From the NCBI RefSeq assembly GCF_033100135.1, contig NZ_CP136920.1, positions 372,001 through 436,000 of the forward strand: DNA of 64,000 bases, written 5' to 3'. The notes beneath the pieces are model-generated. The model was not told the DNA's origin. It saw only the letters and a program-made list of their open reading frames with translations, and did no database searches. Within the stretch, counting starts at the first letter, position 1. Every line of letters starts with the position of its first letter. Positions 43,542 to 52,722 of the stretch are shown in pieces. Source of the DNA: Rubellicoccus peritrichatus. GTDB lineage: Bacteria; Verrucomicrobiota; Verrucomicrobiia; Opitutales; Cerasicoccaceae. The translations under genes were made by a program, and so were the position numbers.

Positions 43542-45713
43542 CTAAATCAAAGTAGCAATCACGAGTGCGACTACAGACATTAGCTTCAGAAGAATATTTA
43601 ACGAAGGACCGGATGTATCCTTGAAAGGGTCACCAACCGTATCGCCAACTACCGCAGCTTTATGAGCTTCCGTACCTTTGGCGAATTTCTGACCATCTAC
43701 CTCAACACCTTCTTCGATCATCTTCTTTGCATTGTCCCATGCACCGCCTGCATTGGATTGAAACAGTGCCATGAGAACGCCGGAAACAGTCACACCTGCG
43801 AGCAAGCCACCAAGCATTTCACCGCCACCGAGGAAACCGACCAGAACCGGCACAACAACAGCAAGTAGGCCAGGCTTCACCATTTCCTTAATCGATGACT
43901 TGGTCGAAATCTCAACACACTTGCCATACTCAGCTTTGCCATCAGCTGCCTCGAAAATATCACGATCCTCCGAAGACCAATCATCCATATCCTTGCCTTC
44001 GTTTCGGGTCATTGCACCAAGCGCAGCCTTTAGTTCCGGTATGCTGGCAAACTGGCGACGCACCTCCTCAATCATAGACATCGCCGCACGCCCGACTGCC
44101 TGCATCGCGAGTGCACTAAAAAGGAATGGCAACATCGCTCCGACAAGCAAGGCCGACATCACCTTGGGATCAAGAATACTGATAGCATGTATTTCCTGGC
44201 CAGGATGACTGACATTATATGCGGTTAAAAAAGCCGCAAAAAGCGCCAGTGCTGTAAGTGCAGCCGAGCCAATGGCAAAGCCCTTTCCGATCGCCGCAGT
44301 CGTGTTGCCAACGGCGTCGAGTTTGTCCGTCCGCTGCCGTACTTCTTTGGGCAGCTCACTCATTTCAGCAATACCACCGGCATTGTCTGAAATTGGACCA
44401 TAGGCATCGACTGCCAATTGAATACCTGTGTTGGCAAGCATACCAACTGCCGCGATCGCAATGCCATAGAGACCCGCAAAATGATAGGCTCCAAGAATCG
44501 CCGCTGCCAGGATGATAATCGGTAAAGCCGTGGACAACATGCCCACACCAAGGCCAGAAATAATGTTTGTGGCTGAACCAGTAACGGACTGACGCACAAT
44601 ACCAATAACCGGCCCGGTGCCAGTACCTGTATAATACTCAGTAACCTTACCGATCAACAAACCCGAGGCCAAGCCAAACAATATCGCCCAGAACACTCCT
44701 AGCGAGGTGTATTCTTTACCTTGTAAAACCCAACTATCAGGCAGCAACGCACCTATGATAAAATAAGTCGCAATGATAAAAAGCGCGGCGGCAAGAAACT
44801 CACCCATATTCAATGCCTTGTGCGGGCTGCCACCTTCTTTAACCCGAACGAAAAAAGTGCCAATAATCGATGCAATAATACCCGCACCAGCGAGAACAAG
44901 TGGAAGAAAAACTGCGCCCAGGCCATCCATCGCATTCGCAAATTCCGGCAGCGTAAAAAACACGCTCCCCAGAACCATTGCGGCAATCATCGAACCAACA
45001 TAAGACTCAAAAAGGTCAGCCCCCATGCCTGCAACGTCTCCGACATTGTCCCCGACATTATCAGCAATCGTAGCCGGATTCAATGGGTGATCTTCAGGAA
45101 TCCCCGATTCGACCTTGCCAACAAGATCCGCGCCAACGTCAGCCGCTTTAGTATAAATACCGCCACCCACACGTGCGAACAGTGCAATAGAAGAGGCTCC
45201 AAAAGAGAAACCAGTAATAATCAACAAAACACTGTCAATATTACCAATGGTTGATTTCAAGATCAGGAAAAGCGTTCCGAGACCAAGCACACCAAGGCCA
45301 ACCACACCCATTCCCATAACTGATCCACCGGCAAATGCCACTTCGAGTCCCTTACCAAGGCTCTCACGGGCCGCATTCGTGGTTCGCACATTTGCCTTGG
45401 TTGCGACCAGCATTCCGATGAAGCCAGCCAAGCCAGAGCAAAGCGCTCCAACAATGAAAGACACCGCAACCAACGGATGAGAATGCTGATTACTAAAGCC
45501 GCCAATCAGTAACAGAATGGCGACACAGAAAACGAAAATTGCGAGCACCTTATATTCCGCTCTCAGGAAAGCCATTGCCCCCTGTGAAATGTGCTCAGCA
45601 ATTCTCTCCATTTTTTTGCTTCCCGGATCCTGCTTCGAAACCCACGAAGACTTCCAGAAAGTATACAGTAATGCGACCACCCCGAATACGGGGATAATAT
45701 AAAGGAGAATCAT
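43542..45713 (-). CDS. hppA: K+-dependent membrane-bound pyrophosphatase (H+ or Na+ pump)
   Basis: A 723-residue pump with about 16 membrane segments that couples PPi hydrolysis to H+ or Na+ export. The PPi site is seen as '[16 protein letters not shown]' and '[20 protein letters not shown]'. At 469-474 the sequence is GNTTAA (Ala473) rather than the GNTTK form, which marks the K+-stimulated class. The choice between H+ and Na+ pumping cannot be made safely by eye. It stands alone, with an AAAGGAG ribosome-binding site before the ATG. A soluble CBS-type PPase gene is also in the window. Confidence 0.96.
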   Translation of the reverse strand: MILLYIIPVFGVVALLYTFWKSSWVSKQDPGSKKMERIAEHISQGAMAFLRAEYKVLAIFVFCVAILLLIGGFSNQHSHPLVAVSFIVGALCSGLAGFIGMLVATKANVRTTNAARESLGKGLEVAFAGGSVMGMGVVGLGVLGLGTLFLILKSTIGNIDSVLLIITGFSFGASSIALFARVGGGIYTKAADVGADLVGKVESGIPEDHPLNPATIADNVGDNVGDVAGMGADLFESYVGSMIAAMVLGSVFFTLPEFANAMDGLGAVFLPLVLAGAGIIASIIGTFFVRVKEGGSPHKALNMGEFLAAALFIIATYFIIGALLPDSWVLQGKEYTSLGVFWAILFGLASGLLIGKVTEYYTGTGTGPVIGIVRQSVTGSATNIISGLGVGMLSTALPIIILAAAILGAYHFAGLYGIAIAAVGMLANTGIQLAVDAYGPISDNAGGIAEMSELPKEVRQRTDKLDAVGNTTAAIGKGFAIGSAALTALALFAAFLTAYNVSHPGQEIHAISILDPKVMSALLVGAMLPFLFSALAMQAVGRAAMSMIEEVRRQFASIPELKAALGAMTRNEGKDMDDWSSEDRDIFEAADGKAEYGKCVEISTKSSIKEMVKPGLLAVVVPVLVGFLGGGEMLGGLLAGVTVSGVLMALFQSNAGGAWDNAKKMIEEGVEVDGQKFAKGTEAHKAAVVGDTVGDPFKDTSGPSLNILLKLMSVVALVIATLI

Positions 45714-45858
45714 AGCCTAATGATTAATCGATTAGTTAGTTATTGTAAGACGTTTAGGGTAGTTCTTCAGGGAACTAATCACGAGGCTATTCAGTTCTTT
45801 TTAGTGACGCAACGGAAATATTCAAACCAAGACATGCAGCGGACACACAACTCTCGTC

Positions 45859-47523
45859 CTAGTATGTATATGAAATCACTTCACCATCTTCGGTGACGAC
45901 TTCCAGAGTCCCGCCCATTTCGTTTACCTTCAAACTGGAATAATCTTCACCAGCAAGCGGCTCAATGTCATGCATAATATAGGGGCCGATAAGCTTCTTG
46001 TATGTGACTTCTGGCTCCCCTGTTTCTAAAATATACATCTGCCCAGCAGCCGCAACCTGCCGCAGATTATTGGTGATGGCTTTCTCCTTTGACTGTTCGC
46101 GCACTTTGTTAAACGCAGGAATAGCCATGGCAGCAAGCAGTCCAACGGTAACGACCTGCTGCTGTTGACCGATGCCAGCGTCCATTGAAAAATAGGGCCA
46201 ATAAGATTGGCTGAGCAATCCATCTTCTCGAACGGTGTACTGCCAGGCAATGCCATGGTCCATTGCTTCAAGACTCAGAAACGGATATAGCATTGAGTAA
46301 AACAATAACATCGGCTCAGCAAAAGGCACTGAATCAAGCAGGGCCTGCTTGGCAGCACCATACTTATACAAGGCATTAGATGAGATATAGCACATCGAGT
46401 TGCCTTCTCCAGGAAAGCGCTCCGTCACTTTCTTGAAATCATCCTGCCCAGTGAGACGAGCATCATCTGAAAGGCAGCTTTTGGCATAGTCCAGAGTAGA
46501 AGCAATTCCCGAAGTCCGGCGGTCTTTAGACAAAAACCAAACCATTTCTTCCAATCCATCTATATCGTCCTCAGCTGAATTCGAAACGCTAAAAAACTGC
46601 CATTCATTTCCTTCCCATACAGGGTCGCTCAATTGTGCCTCGAGCTCCTCAACAATATCCGCATCACTTGTATCATCCATTGCGGCAAATGCTCTAAGCG
46701 ACTCATTGAAATCAAAGTTTGTATCCGTATTTCTTACGACAACCAAATAATCGACTTTATTGAGAAGTTCGGGTGGCGCAGCAACATCACCCTCCATATG
46801 GTCAAAATCAATGTTATCAAAATCAATGTCATCGTCGAAGCTTACGATGAAAGATAAATTCATATTCAGAGATTGCAGCAGGAGCTGCATCTGCTCCGCG
46901 GAATCGGGCCCGTTACTGGCAAGCATCCCATAAAGAATCTGCTCACCCGCATCGCCGAACCAACGGACCATCAACTTTTGCACAGTATCAAAAATAGCGT
47001 TACCTTGAAACTCCATACTGACAAAGAGATCGGTATCCGCTGGTGCCAGTGCCAGAGCTTCAAACTTCCGGGCCTTTGTCCCGCCCAAGGCAAACAGACC
47101 TTTCTTTTCACCCGGAGCCAGGATAAAACTGGTATTGTGATAACAGTCACCATCTGAAACAGCACTTTGCCCTAATGCAAGAACAGTGTAGAGGCCGAGC
47201 TCATCAAACAGTGGATCCAAAGTGATATTCGGAGGGAGCATCATAGCCATTGGCGAAAACTCACTCAACGCCATAGCTGAATCGGCAACAATGGTATTGT
47301 AACGTTCGCCAATAGCCTTGGCGGCACCGTCCGTATCCCAATACATAAGGTAGTCACCGCCAACGTGAAGCTCATTCATAACCGTGGTAAAATGACTGGA
47401 GCCGTCGTCAACAAGCTTCAACGATTCACTGCTGGCCTGACTGGACTTAGCCTCTTCCTCAGCTTTCGGGCTGCAGCCAACCAAGCTAATAACAACGATA
47501 CAGGATAAAAGATACTTTAGCAT
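45859..47523 (-). CDS. Large lipoprotein with a pilin-like C-terminal segment
   Basis: A 554-residue protein. The ATG at 47523 gives a signal peptide with lipobox LVGC (Cys17); a TTG nine bases upstream is also in frame. The first 440 residues resemble DUF3352-type surface proteins seen in this phylum (no catalytic motif). Residues 457-554 look like a type IV pilin or T2SS pseudopilin body: a hydrophobic stretch 'VVTVGLLAAMAIPAFNKVRE' followed by 'ITNNLRQVAAAGQMYI' and the short beta tail 'GGTLEVVTEDGEVISYTY'. The Gly-Phe/Glu5 cleavage site of real pilins is missing, so this is a fused, non-processed version. Function unknown. Confidence 0.75.
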   Translation of the reverse strand: MLKYLLSCIVVISLVGCSPKAEEEAKSSQASSESLKLVDDGSSHFTTVMNELHVGGDYLMYWDTDGAAKAIGERYNTIVADSAMALSEFSPMAMMLPPNITLDPLFDELGLYTVLALGQSAVSDGDCYHNTSFILAPGEKKGLFALGGTKARKFEALALAPADTDLFVSMEFQGNAIFDTVQKLMVRWFGDAGEQILYGMLASNGPDSAEQMQLLLQSLNMNLSFIVSFDDDIDFDNIDFDHMEGDVAAPPELLNKVDYLVVVRNTDTNFDFNESLRAFAAMDDTSDADIVEELEAQLSDPVWEGNEWQFFSVSNSAEDDIDGLEEMVWFLSKDRRTSGIASTLDYAKSCLSDDARLTGQDDFKKVTERFPGEGNSMCYISSNALYKYGAAKQALLDSVPFAEPMLLFYSMLYPFLSLEAMDHGIAWQYTVREDGLLSQSYWPYFSMDAGIGQQQQVVTVGLLAAMAIPAFNKVREQSKEKAITNNLRQVAAAGQMYILETGEPEVTYKKLIGPYIMHDIEPLAGEDYSSLKVNEMGGTLEVVTEDGEVISYTY

Positions 47524-47651
47524 AGACGGCAATTTTAAGGAGGCACGGTCGATTGCAAGGACAAATCATGCCAACCCAATACCTGCTGGGCAAAGGCAGG
47601 CAACCATCACACATGCTTCGTCACGCATAGTTACCCGACTACCGGATAATC

Positions 47652-48743
47652 TCAGCTGACCGTCGTGAATGAATAGACTGTAGTATGTTCCTGTGGTTGG
47701 CCCGGGCGAACGATGATATCGCCAAGCCCCGACTTATTAACCGCATCCGGGTAACCTTCACACTCTAGGCAAAGGCCACTGCAAGCTTCATAAAGATGAC
47801 CGGATTTCCCCTTAATTTTCCCTTGTATATAATATCCAGTGTAGAGCTGCACACAAGAAAGTGTTGTATTCACTTCCATAACAATACCGCCCTCTGGGTG
47901 TGACAAGCGGGCCACAGGAACCAAAGCATCTGCCTGGCCCTCACCACGCCTAACCCAATAAACATCACCATGATGCATCCAAAGCTCGGGAATAATATCA
48001 GCAACACGACGTGGTCGATTCAAATCAGAAGCACTCCCGGAAACTGTTTTCCTTAGTCCCAGCGGTGTTAGATTTTCATCCACCTCGATTGTAGTATCGC
48101 TAAAAATCTGTAATTGATGATCATCAATCGACCCCATCCCCTCACCCGCGAGATTGAAGTATGAATGATTCGTCAAACTGACTGGCGTGGGCTGGTCCGT
48201 GACTGCCTTTGTCTTAAAGACAACCGTATTTTCCGGGGTGACCGTATAAGTAACCGTAAAATCGACATTCCCAGGGTAACCTTCCTCGCCATCAGGACTT
48301 CTGTAGGTGAGCTCCAATGACACAGAGCCATCCGAAGGCTCCACCGCTTGTGCCGTCCATAAGCGCTTATCCAAACCAACAGCTCCGCCATGCAAGTGAT
48401 TTGTCCCGTCATTCTGAAGAAGTTCATAGTCTTGTCCATCAATGCAGAAATGCGCGTTGGGGATTCGTCCTGCCACCCGTCCAACAATCGCCCCGAAGTA
48501 AGGATGTTCATCGAGGTATTGTTCAAAACGATCAAACCCCAGAACAACATCCCGAAGATGGCCACTCTGGTCCGGTACAAGCAGCCGCGTAACAATCCCT
48601 CCGTAGGTCATGACCTCCAACTCAAGCCCGCCGGTCCCAATCAACGTCCATGCTTCAACGGCACGACCATCAGGCAACTGCCCAAAGATACGGCGAGTAA
48701 TGGATGGAGCTTGAGATAATGTTCTAGAAATATGTTCAGACAT
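47652..48743 (-). CDS. galM: Aldose 1-epimerase (galactose mutarotase)
   Basis: GalM interconverts alpha and beta anomers of galactose, glucose and other sugars. The 363-residue protein has the conserved 'GAIVGRVAGRI', 'NDGTNHLHGG' (His) and 'SLTNHSYFNLAG' (catalytic acid His), and the catalytic base Glu in 'GLCLECEGYPDAVN'. There is no signal peptide, so it is cytoplasmic. It is monocistronic, divergent from the dehydrogenase gene 176 bases away. It probably feeds sugars from glycan breakdown into glycolysis. Confidence 0.95.
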   Translation of the reverse strand: MSEHISRTLSQAPSITRRIFGQLPDGRAVEAWTLIGTGGLELEVMTYGGIVTRLLVPDQSGHLRDVVLGFDRFEQYLDEHPYFGAIVGRVAGRIPNAHFCIDGQDYELLQNDGTNHLHGGAVGLDKRLWTAQAVEPSDGSVSLELTYRSPDGEEGYPGNVDFTVTYTVTPENTVVFKTKAVTDQPTPVSLTNHSYFNLAGEGMGSIDDHQLQIFSDTTIEVDENLTPLGLRKTVSGSASDLNRPRRVADIIPELWMHHGDVYWVRRGEGQADALVPVARLSHPEGGIVMEVNTTLSCVQLYTGYYIQGKIKGKSGHLYEACSGLCLECEGYPDAVNKSGLGDIIVRPGQPQEHTTVYSFTTVS

Positions 48744-48919
48744 AAGATTAACCTTTAGACCAGAATTATAGTAACATGCAAAACAACCCCTGTCTTCTCA
48801 CATTTTGTTCAATCGTTCTCACATCCTGCTTTTACACCAAAGCTGCCTTACACTAGTAATCCCTAAACTCGCATTGTCAGCAAAAGAATCTATCCAACGT
48901 CAACTAAATCATTTTTATC

Positions 48920-49795
48920 ATGAGTAGCGAAAAACAAATCATAGGCTTTATTGGAACCGGCGTCATGGGCAAAAGCATGGCGGCCCACTTATTGAAAGCA
49001 AATCATCCAGTGAATGTCTGGACTCGAACCGCGGGCAAGGCCGAGCCTCTCCTGCAGGAAGGAGCAAAATGGATGGACTCCATCGCAGTACTAGCGCAGC
49101 AGAGTGATGTCGTAATCTCAATCGTTGGCTTCCCCAAAGATGTCGAAGAAATCTATCTTGGGGAACACGGTGTTATCAGAAATGCAAAGCCTGGAACACT
49201 GCTTATTGACATGACCACCAGCAGCCCGGCTCTGGCCAAAAAGATTGCAGAAGCCGCAGCTGAAAAATCCCTGCATGCATTGGATGCACCAGTGTCGGGT
49301 GGCGACAAAGGAGCCCGCGAAGCAACCCTTTCCATCATGGTTGGTGGCGATAAAGGCATTTTTGAAAAAGCACTGCCTGTTCTCCAAATCATGGGGAAGA
49401 ACATTGTATATCAAGGCTCCAGTGGAAGTGGACAGCACACCAAAATGGCCAATCAAATCGCTGGCGCCTGCAACATGATCGGCGTATGCGAAGCCATGGC
49501 TTACGCCAAGTCATCCGGGCTCGATCCCTACACTGCCCTCAAGAGTATCGAAAGCGGCGCTTCAGGCAGTTGGACCATGTCAAACCTTGCCACAAAAATG
49601 CTCGATGGAGATTTTGAGCCAGGCTTCTACGTCAAACATTTCATCAAGGACATGAATATCGCAATCGAGTCATCCGAAAGCATGGAGTTGGAAACCCCTG
49701 GCCTAAAACTCGTCCGCTCACTATATCAGAAACTCGCAGACAAGGGTTTTGAAGACGACGGCACACATGCTCTCTTCAAACTCTGGGATTCATAA
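48920..49795 (+). CDS. NAD(P)-dependent beta-hydroxyacid dehydrogenase (3-hydroxyisobutyrate dehydrogenase family)
   Basis: A 291-residue dehydrogenase. The Rossmann motif is 'IGFIGTGVMGKSMAAHLL', the substrate loop is 'DAPVSGGDKGAREATLSIMV', and the catalytic lysine lies in 'GSGQHTKMANQIAGACN' (G-x-G-x3-K-x3-N). Members act on 3-hydroxyisobutyrate, tartronate semialdehyde, gamma-hydroxybutyrate or glyoxylate; the sequence does not choose between them. It starts at an ATG at 48920 after a 176-base divergent gap with galM. No partner gene suggests a pathway. Confidence 0.9.
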   Translation: MSSEKQIIGFIGTGVMGKSMAAHLLKANHPVNVWTRTAGKAEPLLQEGAKWMDSIAVLAQQSDVVISIVGFPKDVEEIYLGEHGVIRNAKPGTLLIDMTTSSPALAKKIAEAAAEKSLHALDAPVSGGDKGAREATLSIMVGGDKGIFEKALPVLQIMGKNIVYQGSSGSGQHTKMANQIAGACNMIGVCEAMAYAKSSGLDPYTALKSIESGASGSWTMSNLATKMLDGDFEPGFYVKHFIKDMNIAIESSESMELETPGLKLVRSLYQKLADKGFEDDGTHALFKLWDS

Positions 49796-49938
49796 TCACA
49801 TACATAGCAAATTCAATCCTACGCCCTAGCCAGCTGTTTCATATCTCAAGGTATAAACGCGGTCAGAAAGGGATTTTCTTATCTCGACTGCTTCCCGCCT
49901 CCAATAGGATGAGAATAAAGCTTGAGAGAGATAAATCC

Positions 49939-51351
49939 TCAAATTCTTTTGCTAGCTTCCGAGGGAGATATCTCAGCCCATTGGGTTACGTCGAGCCCAC
50001 CGACGCCATCATTACCACTGGCGTCTTCTTCTCCCTCAGTGGATACTGCCCCGAGGTTAATATCATAGAAGAATTCAACACCATTGGTTATTTCAATTCT
50101 TTTAGCCACGACAGCACCTCGAAAGTCAGAGCGAGCACCTCCGGTCCCGGCCAGCCTTACGTTAGAATCAGGAGCATTAATAACACCTGTGAAGACCTGG
50201 AAATTATTGAGAACCACATCACGACCATTCTTGGCAATTACCTGAAACTGCTCAGGAAACATATGATCCATCTCACCGATAGTGATCTGAATGTTTTCCT
50301 TTGCCATGAGTGTTAAGCTGGCTCCTTCTTTAATATCAAGCTTGCCCCCCAGGTTAACATTACGGTTTACATCGATAATGACATCTCCCCGAATCTCTAT
50401 CGTTGTTGAATTTTGCGTATTGATACTATCCGCATTGACCCAAGTCGATGAATACGCAGCGCCCAAAGATATATCGCGAGTATTTTGCCAGTAATTCTGG
50501 TCTTTTGAAATCTCATTATAACCTTCAGATGTTGGTATATCCGCTTCAGTAAACTCACCATCAAAGTCCGTTGATATTCGATTATTATCAATGCCATGTG
50601 TATTCGCTGAATCAGCCCCAATGACGGTTGCATTCTGGGACATATCATGTTGATGAGTGTTGCTGAAACTGACATTTCCGCCCCCTGTCCTGATCATACC
50701 GTGCACCGTAGCATTATTGATCGATATAGCACCATTCCCACTTGATGGCGTTGCAACTACAACATCATAGCCCGTATTCGTTCCCCAAACCGGAACGCCA
50801 AAATCAACCTTACTATCGTAACTGGCCACCAGCATCCCGGGATTACTATGATTGAGTTTGATGGAATCTTTTGCGACCAGTCCATATGCGAACAGACCAG
50901 ACCCGACGCCCTCTTCAACCTGCTCCGTTGTCCTGTTCTCTACGACCCTTGTCTCGATTGCCTTTCTGACAGTATTTCCACCAACATAAACCGTAGCCAG
51001 TGCGGTAATGGTATAAGCGTCTGCTCCCTCATCACGAACATTGATTGCAAGCTCAGCGTCCCTGATCCCCAGCTCGATGTTCTTATTGGAATAATCCCAA
51101 TCAAACATGCCACTCGACTGCCAGTCTGAACCACCAAGAAGCTCGTTCCCAATAGCAAACATTGCCAGCTCAACACCGGACTCGGCCAGATGGAATGCCA
51201 ATTCTCCGGCAGCATACCGAACAGTAGACTTATGATGGCTAATCACACTTCTACTAAGATTCGTTATTAACAAAATAACGATCCCTGAAAAAATCAGTGC
51301 TCCAATGATTACCGAACCTCTTCTCTCTTGTTTGCGCAATGACATAATCAT
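49939..51351 (-). CDS. PilX-like minor pilin/pilus assembly protein
   Basis: A 470-residue protein with one N-terminal membrane helix ('RGSVIIGALIFSGIVILLIT') of the PilX_N type, without the Glu5 of true prepilins. The long C-terminal part is beta-rich and repetitive ('FSNTHQHDMSQNATVIGADS', 'VNLGGKLDIKEGASLTLMA'), like polymer-forming or parallel beta structures. Its ATG overlaps the stop of the PilW-like gene by four bases (ATGA), so translation is coupled. It is the last gene of a pilV-pilW-pilX-type operon (52380 to 49939), probably minor components of a type IV pilus or type II secretion pseudopilus. The main assembly genes are elsewhere. Confidence 0.8.
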   Translation of the reverse strand: MIMSLRKQERRGSVIIGALIFSGIVILLITNLSRSVISHHKSTVRYAAGELAFHLAESGVELAMFAIGNELLGGSDWQSSGMFDWDYSNKNIELGIRDAELAINVRDEGADAYTITALATVYVGGNTVRKAIETRVVENRTTEQVEEGVGSGLFAYGLVAKDSIKLNHSNPGMLVASYDSKVDFGVPVWGTNTGYDVVVATPSSGNGAISINNATVHGMIRTGGGNVSFSNTHQHDMSQNATVIGADSANTHGIDNNRISTDFDGEFTEADIPTSEGYNEISKDQNYWQNTRDISLGAAYSSTWVNADSINTQNSTTIEIRGDVIIDVNRNVNLGGKLDIKEGASLTLMAKENIQITIGEMDHMFPEQFQVIAKNGRDVVLNNFQVFTGVINAPDSNVRLAGTGGARSDFRGAVVAKRIEITNGVEFFYDINLGAVSTEGEEDASGNDGVGGLDVTQWAEISPSEASKRI

Positions 51352-51899
51352 AATGAACGATTTCTGAATGTAATGATTGTTGATTCCATATCAATCGACT
51401 TGCTGCCGGCAGTCGTGGTCTTCTCGGTTTCTAATGTGATTTTGACCGCATTGATATCGACCTGGGTCGTTGTCTCTTCACCAAAGCGATCATAGTAGGT
51501 AAAGGAAAGATTATCAACATCTGATAGCAGAGGTGATACCACATCCTCTGTTACATTATGTTTTTTAAGTTCTCCAGAGTTAGTGTCATAGAGGAGACTC
51601 CATCGAACGACATCACCTGCCAAATCGGTATAAGAAAATTCAAACTCATCCGCCTTGCTCTTATGCACTTCAGAAGCACTTCGAACCGCCTGTTGAACTT
51701 TCTGAAGAGCGAACTGGTTCCTGGCTGATTCGTCCAGGTGATCCATGGCAACATTGGTTGCCTTGGCAAATGAGAACAGAGCACTGTATACGCCAGCCGC
51801 AACAAAACCAAAAATCACCATTGCCATCATCAGCTCCGGCAACGTGAAGCCTTGGTGTTTTCTAGTTCGCAAGACTGAATTTTCTATCTGATAGACCAT
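51348..51899 (-). CDS. PilW-like prepilin (minor pilin)
   Basis: A 183-residue prepilin when started at the ATG 51899, which overlaps the end of the PilV-like gene by 38 bases; a longer frame lies deeper in that gene. The prepilin peptidase site is 'QGFTLPELMMAMVIFGFVA' (cleavage after Gly, Glu at +5), followed by the hydrophobic helix. The remainder is a small beta domain ('VVRWSLLYDTNSGELKKHNV'). It belongs to the PilW/GspJ-like minor pilin group. The downstream PilX-like gene overlaps by four bases. Confidence 0.85.
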   Translation of the reverse strand: MVYQIENSVLRTRKHQGFTLPELMMAMVIFGFVAAGVYSALFSFAKATNVAMDHLDESARNQFALQKVQQAVRSASEVHKSKADEFEFSYTDLAGDVVRWSLLYDTNSGELKKHNVTEDVVSPLLSDVDNLSFTYYDRFGEETTTQVDINAVKITLETEKTTTAGSKSIDMESTIITFRNRSL

Positions 51900-52380
51900 T
51901 TTCGGTAAAAACTGTATAGGCAGAAATACTTTCCTTTTTGATTGGGCCATCCCAGCTAACAGTAACGTGGGATTGAATCGCCTTCTCAGTTGTGCCGTTC
52001 CAGCTCATATAATTTGTGATTTCTTCGACAGTATAGGGACTCCCGTTGAATGTTATCTCCGATTTAGTGTAAGCAACGTCCTCAAGCGTAGAGTTATCCC
52101 AACTGCTTTTCATGGTATCGCCGTAGTTATTTTGATCAGCGTCAATTCTGTCACTAAGTTGCTCATAAGTCAGGGTCCGCAATTCCTCCAGCTGAGCGCC
52201 TAATATAGTTGCAGCTTCCCGGTATTGATCAGAGCGATAGGTCACCTGCCTGATTTCCGGCAATGCTGCGATGCCGGCCATAACCACAATAGACAAAATC
52301 GTCATTCCGATCAGCACCTCGACAAGCGACATGCCTTTACGCAAGCAGATCGATTCTGCAGGATTTTCGTAGCCATGCAT
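51862..52380 (-). CDS. PilV-like prepilin (minor pilin), first gene of the operon
   Basis: A 172-residue prepilin started at the ATG 52380. The signature is 'RKGMSLVEVLIGMTILSIVV' (cleavage after Gly; Met at +1, Glu at +5), then a hydrophobic helix. The C-terminal part has a small beta domain with 'HVTVSWDGPIKKESISAYTV'. Its type fits PilV/GspI-like minor pilins. It is followed with overlap by the PilW-like and PilX-like genes. Together they can form the tip complex of a type IV pilus or of a type II secretion pseudopilus. Confidence 0.85.
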   Translation of the reverse strand: MHGYENPAESICLRKGMSLVEVLIGMTILSIVVMAGIAALPEIRQVTYRSDQYREAATILGAQLEELRTLTYEQLSDRIDADQNNYGDTMKSSWDNSTLEDVAYTKSEITFNGSPYTVEEITNYMSWNGTTEKAIQSHVTVSWDGPIKKESISAYTVFTENGLSDRKFSLAN

Positions 52381-52722
52381 TTTAGATATTAGTCGTGGTG
52401 TGAAGTTTGAAAAGGCCGGCACAGGACCGACGTTACGTATTTAAATCGTTGGCGATCTTAGCATATCGAACCTTAATCCAAGATGAAAGAGATGGTTTTG
52501 ACATAAAATTCACATAGAAGCTTGCACTTGACGAAAGTGCCACAGCTTCATTCACCTCAACGATCAAAACGCCAAAGGTGATGAAATACAAACGGCGGCC
52601 AGTTATAATAAAAGATTGTCAACCAGTCTTTGCCCGAGAACACGCTTTCAGAACCATAGTATCCGCTAAAGGTAATGGATGGTCTTGCCTTAAGATCGCT
52701 GACATGTGGAAATGAACCAATG

